NCBI GenBank assembly: GCA_000306725.1
Contig: CP003083.1
Location: 868,001 to 932,000 of the forward strand
Reading direction: 5' to 3'
DNA length: 64,000 nt
From: Methanolobus psychrophilus R15
GTDB taxonomy: Archaea > Halobacteriota > Methanosarcinia > Methanosarcinales > Methanosarcinaceae
Part shown: in pieces, positions 61,615 to 64,000 of the stretch
How positions within the stretch are numbered: the first letter of the stretch is position 1
Layout of the letters: every line of letters begins with the position of its first letter
The notes under the pieces: model-generated
Told to the model about the DNA's origin: nothing
What the model saw: only the letters and a program-made list of their open reading frames with translations
The model's database searches: none
Program-made: the position numbers and the translations under genes

Positions 61615-63705
61615 TTATACTACTTTTATATGATCGTTATCAGGCGTGACCAGATCTCCGGACCGCCTCATTTTAGCTATAAGCTCCTCTGCATGCTGCC
61701 TATCGATCTGTTGAGCCTGGGCTTCAGCAAAGACTTCCTCCAGAGGTGCCTTTCCCCCGGAATGCCTTTCACCCACTGCTTTAATGATTTCCCTAATGAC
61801 TTTAATCTTATCCCTCTGGCTCTTGCTAGTACCCGAGGCGATAACATCCACATCCAGAGCACCTGTATCAGGGTCGACACCTACCTGCTTAAGGCAGGCA
61901 TAGACAATACGAGTGGTCTTTTTTGCATCATCAAGAGTAGCTACATTACTCAGTCTTACCCTGGCACGTGCCTCTGCAAGCCTCACAAGGGCTTCCAGCT
62001 GACGCGCTGTTATAGGAACCGGGGAGTCCTTGCCCTCACCCATCTTACGGAGATCCATATAGAACTTGACAAGATGTTCACGTGCAGCCTCTTCCATTAT
62101 AGGATAGATGTGCCTTCTTGAGTATGCAACATACTTGCGCATCAGTTCGGGATCTATATCGGGTTTCACGACTTCCATATGCTCATCGACGAGCTCCTGG
62201 GTGACCTTACTTGCCGGAATGTTCTTTCGCTGCTCTGAGAGTTCACCCGCATAATGTGCTTTAAGGATATGTTTGGCGATCTTGGAGTCCATCTCCTCGT
62301 TAGGAGTATCAAGGAGCACGAATATCATGTCAAACCTGGACATAAGAGCAGGTGGCATATTTATCTGCTGGGCTATGCCTTCATATCTGTCAAAGCGCCC
62401 GTATTTCGGGTTTGCGGCACCAAGCAACGCACACCTGGATTTGAGAGTTGCGATTATACCGGCCTTTGCGACACTTATGGTTTGCTGCTCCATGGCTTCG
62501 TGCAGGGCACTCTTATCCTCTGTGCTCATCTTGTCCATTTCATCAATTGCAGCAATACCCATGTCAGCCATTACAAGGGCACCTGCTTCCAATGTCCACC
62601 GGCCGTCACCCAGATCGTCCTTGACAGCTGCTGCCGTCAGACCGCTTGAGGAGGCGCTCTTACCGGATGCAAAAACACCCCTGGGAGCAAGTTTCACCAT
62701 ATACCGCAGCATCTGACTTTTTGCAACACCCGGGTCACCCACGAACAGCATGTGAATGTCACCGCGCACCCGGGAGCCATCAGGAAGGTGTTTCGCCACA
62801 CCTGAAAAGAGCTGCAGTGAGAGGGCTTCCTTCACATCGTCATAACCATAAATAGAGGGAGCTATCGATTTAATGATCTTCTCATATATTTCGGGATTAC
62901 GGCTTAATGCCCGGATCTGCTCCTCCTCTTCAGGCGTTATTTCCAGCTCATCGAACTCCTGGTCCATATATTCCAGTGAATTGGCATGTAACACCAGGTC
63001 ATAGAAAGGAGATTTCCCCTCTCTTGTCGTCCGCTGGTGGGAGCGGAGGACGCCGTTAATAATAACACGGTCCCCTGGTTTGACAATCCCTGCGAGGTCA
63101 TCCTCCACATCCACGTCCAGGCTCTGAGGCTGTGTGCCTCCCCTGAGATTCTCAGGAGATTCCTGGACCTGCAGTTTCTGTGCATCGATAAAAACAGATT
63201 CATTTATGTCGAGCTTAAATGGGCCTTTCCTGCCACATGTGTCATTCTCACATTCAAGAGGCTCCACGAACTTCAATTCTGTCTGCGGGATCCGGGTGAC
63301 ATGCTCACACCGCATACACTTGAAAGCTGCACTGACTATTTTAGGGCGGACCTCCGTTGCCTTACGGATCATGCCCTCAATTGCAACGAGCTGGAGCAAG
63401 TGTTTGCTTCTGAGATCCCTGTTGGGAACCTTGTTCGGTATCCTGATAAAGCGGACCTTTGCATTGTCCAGTGACTTCTCGATTGGAAGGTCGATGTTCT
63501 GGAGTGCGCTATCTGCACAGGGAGTAATTTCATCCGGGCGCAAAAGCAGTTCGTCCGCGAGCTCCCTGTCGAATATTTCAAGGTCGGAAAAATCAACATA
63601 AATGCTGCGCTGGTCAGGATAATCATTTGCAAGCTGGAGAATACTATCCCAATAATATTTTTTTAGAAAAGTCCTGAACTTTTCGTCCCACTTACCTTCA
63701 GTCAT
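61615..63705 (-). CDS. mcm: replicative DNA helicase MCM
   Basis: 696 residues. The N-terminal domain has a zinc finger (CMRC near residue 129; CENDTC near 155) and an OB fold. The AAA+ core has YGYDDVKEALSLQLFSG, Walker A FVGDPGVAKSQ (about residues 321-330), Walker B AAIDEMDKM, sensor 1 GAANPKYGRFD and the arginine finger in PPALMSRFDMIF. A winged helix ends the protein (EVFAEAQAQQIDRQHAEELI). It is a hexameric 3'-5' helicase that unwinds DNA at the replication fork. It is first in a transcript with DUF424 and the coiled-coil pair. Confidence 0.96.
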   Translation of the reverse strand: MTEGKWDEKFRTFLKKYYWDSILQLANDYPDQRSIYVDFSDLEIFDRELADELLLRPDEITPCADSALQNIDLPIEKSLDNAKVRFIRIPNKVPNRDLRSKHLLQLVAIEGMIRKATEVRPKIVSAAFKCMRCEHVTRIPQTELKFVEPLECENDTCGRKGPFKLDINESVFIDAQKLQVQESPENLRGGTQPQSLDVDVEDDLAGIVKPGDRVIINGVLRSHQRTTREGKSPFYDLVLHANSLEYMDQEFDELEITPEEEEQIRALSRNPEIYEKIIKSIAPSIYGYDDVKEALSLQLFSGVAKHLPDGSRVRGDIHMLFVGDPGVAKSQMLRYMVKLAPRGVFASGKSASSSGLTAAAVKDDLGDGRWTLEAGALVMADMGIAAIDEMDKMSTEDKSALHEAMEQQTISVAKAGIIATLKSRCALLGAANPKYGRFDRYEGIAQQINMPPALMSRFDMIFVLLDTPNEEMDSKIAKHILKAHYAGELSEQRKNIPASKVTQELVDEHMEVVKPDIDPELMRKYVAYSRRHIYPIMEEAAREHLVKFYMDLRKMGEGKDSPVPITARQLEALVRLAEARARVRLSNVATLDDAKKTTRIVYACLKQVGVDPDTGALDVDVIASGTSKSQRDKIKVIREIIKAVGERHSGGKAPLEEVFAEAQAQQIDRQHAEELIAKMRRSGDLVTPDNDHIKVV

Positions 63706-63782
63706 GTTTTACACAAATATATAAGGTTTATAAATCAAGTCGATGCAAGATGTACTTGAAGTAATATGAATATTTCGAAGCA

Positions 63783-64000
63783 TTATTCAGTATCCTTCGT
63801 TTTGGGAAGGTTGCGCTGAATACGCCTCAGCACACCTCTTAATGTCTGAACTTCCCGCTCTAGCAGGACCGCCCTCCCCAAAATCCTCTTCAGCATGAGT
63901 TTGGTCTTTTCTTTTTTATGCACAGGGTATTTAATGTCATCAAGAAGCTCAAAAAGATGCTCATATAATAGATGAATGTCAGAAGCTTCAGCCAGCCCGT
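63783..64000 (-). CDS. SpoU/TrmJ-type RNA methyltransferase, C-terminal end (5' part outside window)
   Basis: The frame is open to the window edge and ends with TAA at 63783-63785. The 72 visible residues include HLLYEHLFELLDDIKYP, KTKLMLKRILGRAVLLEREV and QTLRGVLRRIQRNL, the helical tail seen after the SPOUT domain of archaeal TrmJ-like tRNA 2'-O-methyltransferases. The catalytic part lies outside the window, so the call rests on this tail only. mcm starts about 80 bases downstream on the same strand. Confidence 0.7.
   Translation of the reverse strand, partial: GLAEASDIHLLYEHLFELLDDIKYPVHKKEKTKLMLKRILGRAVLLEREVQTLRGVLRRIQRNLPKTKDTE

Noticed and set aside
1-64000. CRISPR arrays, insertion sequences, prophage genes
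   Set aside because: No regularly spaced repeats, transposase, integrase or phage structural gene was seen anywhere in the window.

Overview
The window is a chromosome segment of a methylotrophic methanogenic archaeon, most likely of the family Methanosarcinaceae (Methanolobus or a close relative; the genus is an inference). The grounds are a complete methanol:coenzyme M methyltransferase set (mtaC, mtaB, mtaA) with a RamA-type corrinoid activase, archaeal information-processing genes (rpl18e, rpl13, rps9, rpoN, rpoK, rps2, TFB, MCM, Gar1), a modified mevalonate pathway, TATA-type promoters with GGTGA or GGAGG ribosome sites, an intron-bearing tRNA-Pro and a C/D box guide RNA.

Layout. 1-10.4 kb (+): the 3' end of serA, two small conserved genes, then a ribosomal protein/RNA polymerase cluster interrupted by tRNA-Pro(CGG), followed by MEMO, mevalonate kinase, isopentenyl phosphate kinase, type 2 IPP isomerase, RNase J and a prenyl diphosphate synthase. 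10.5-16.7 kb: pyruvate phosphate dikinase (-), Gar1 and TFB, a LysE-type exporter, a Trm5-like tRNA methyltransferase and tRNA-Thr(CGU). 16.7-21.8 kb: an AT-rich, gene-poor island with a wHTH gene remnant, a lone response regulator, a duplicated CheF-like protein, about 0.7 kb of structured non-coding DNA holding two candidate RNAs, and a Cys-rich protein next to an HD phosphohydrolase. 22-28 kb: a membrane protein, an aminotransferase and an iron-uptake block (DtxR, FeoA, FeoB, a small membrane protein, a FeoC-like regulator). 28-37.3 kb: the methylotrophy block (ramA, CobW-type GTPase, mtaCB; opposite strand mtaA and a HyuA-like ASKHA ATPase) with long, repeat-rich regulatory DNA. 37.5-43.7 kb: Lhr-type helicase with its phosphoesterase, deoxyhypusine synthase, pyrF and a C/D box sRNA. 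43.7-49.8 kb (-): ppk-ppx followed by an actin/MreB/MamK-like ATPase and a long coiled-coil protein. 50-54.7 kb (-): a soluble poly-HAMP chemoreceptor, CheW, CheR and a decayed second cheW. 54.8-64 kb: pycB-pycA-birA, a surface protein with a PGF-type sorting tail, two coiled-coil proteins, DUF424, MCM and the end of a SpoU/TrmJ-type methyltransferase.

How the genes work together. Methanol is demethylated by MtaB onto the corrinoid of MtaC and passed to coenzyme M by MtaA; a RamA-type protein would reactivate oxidised corrinoid. Pyruvate phosphate dikinase and the two-subunit pyruvate carboxylase with its biotin ligase feed gluconeogenesis and oxaloacetate synthesis. Mevalonate kinase, IPK, isomerase and prenyltransferase make the chains of archaeal lipids. 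Feo genes supply iron for Fe-S-rich methanogenesis.

The best candidates for something undescribed are: the actin-like/coiled-coil pair beside polyphosphate kinase and exopolyphosphatase, the two structured RNAs between 19.4 and 20.0 kb, and the repeat-framed region upstream of mtaC. The C/D sRNA at 43.6 kb is a clear RNA gene, and one of its guides aims at the C of a CAU anticodon-like string.
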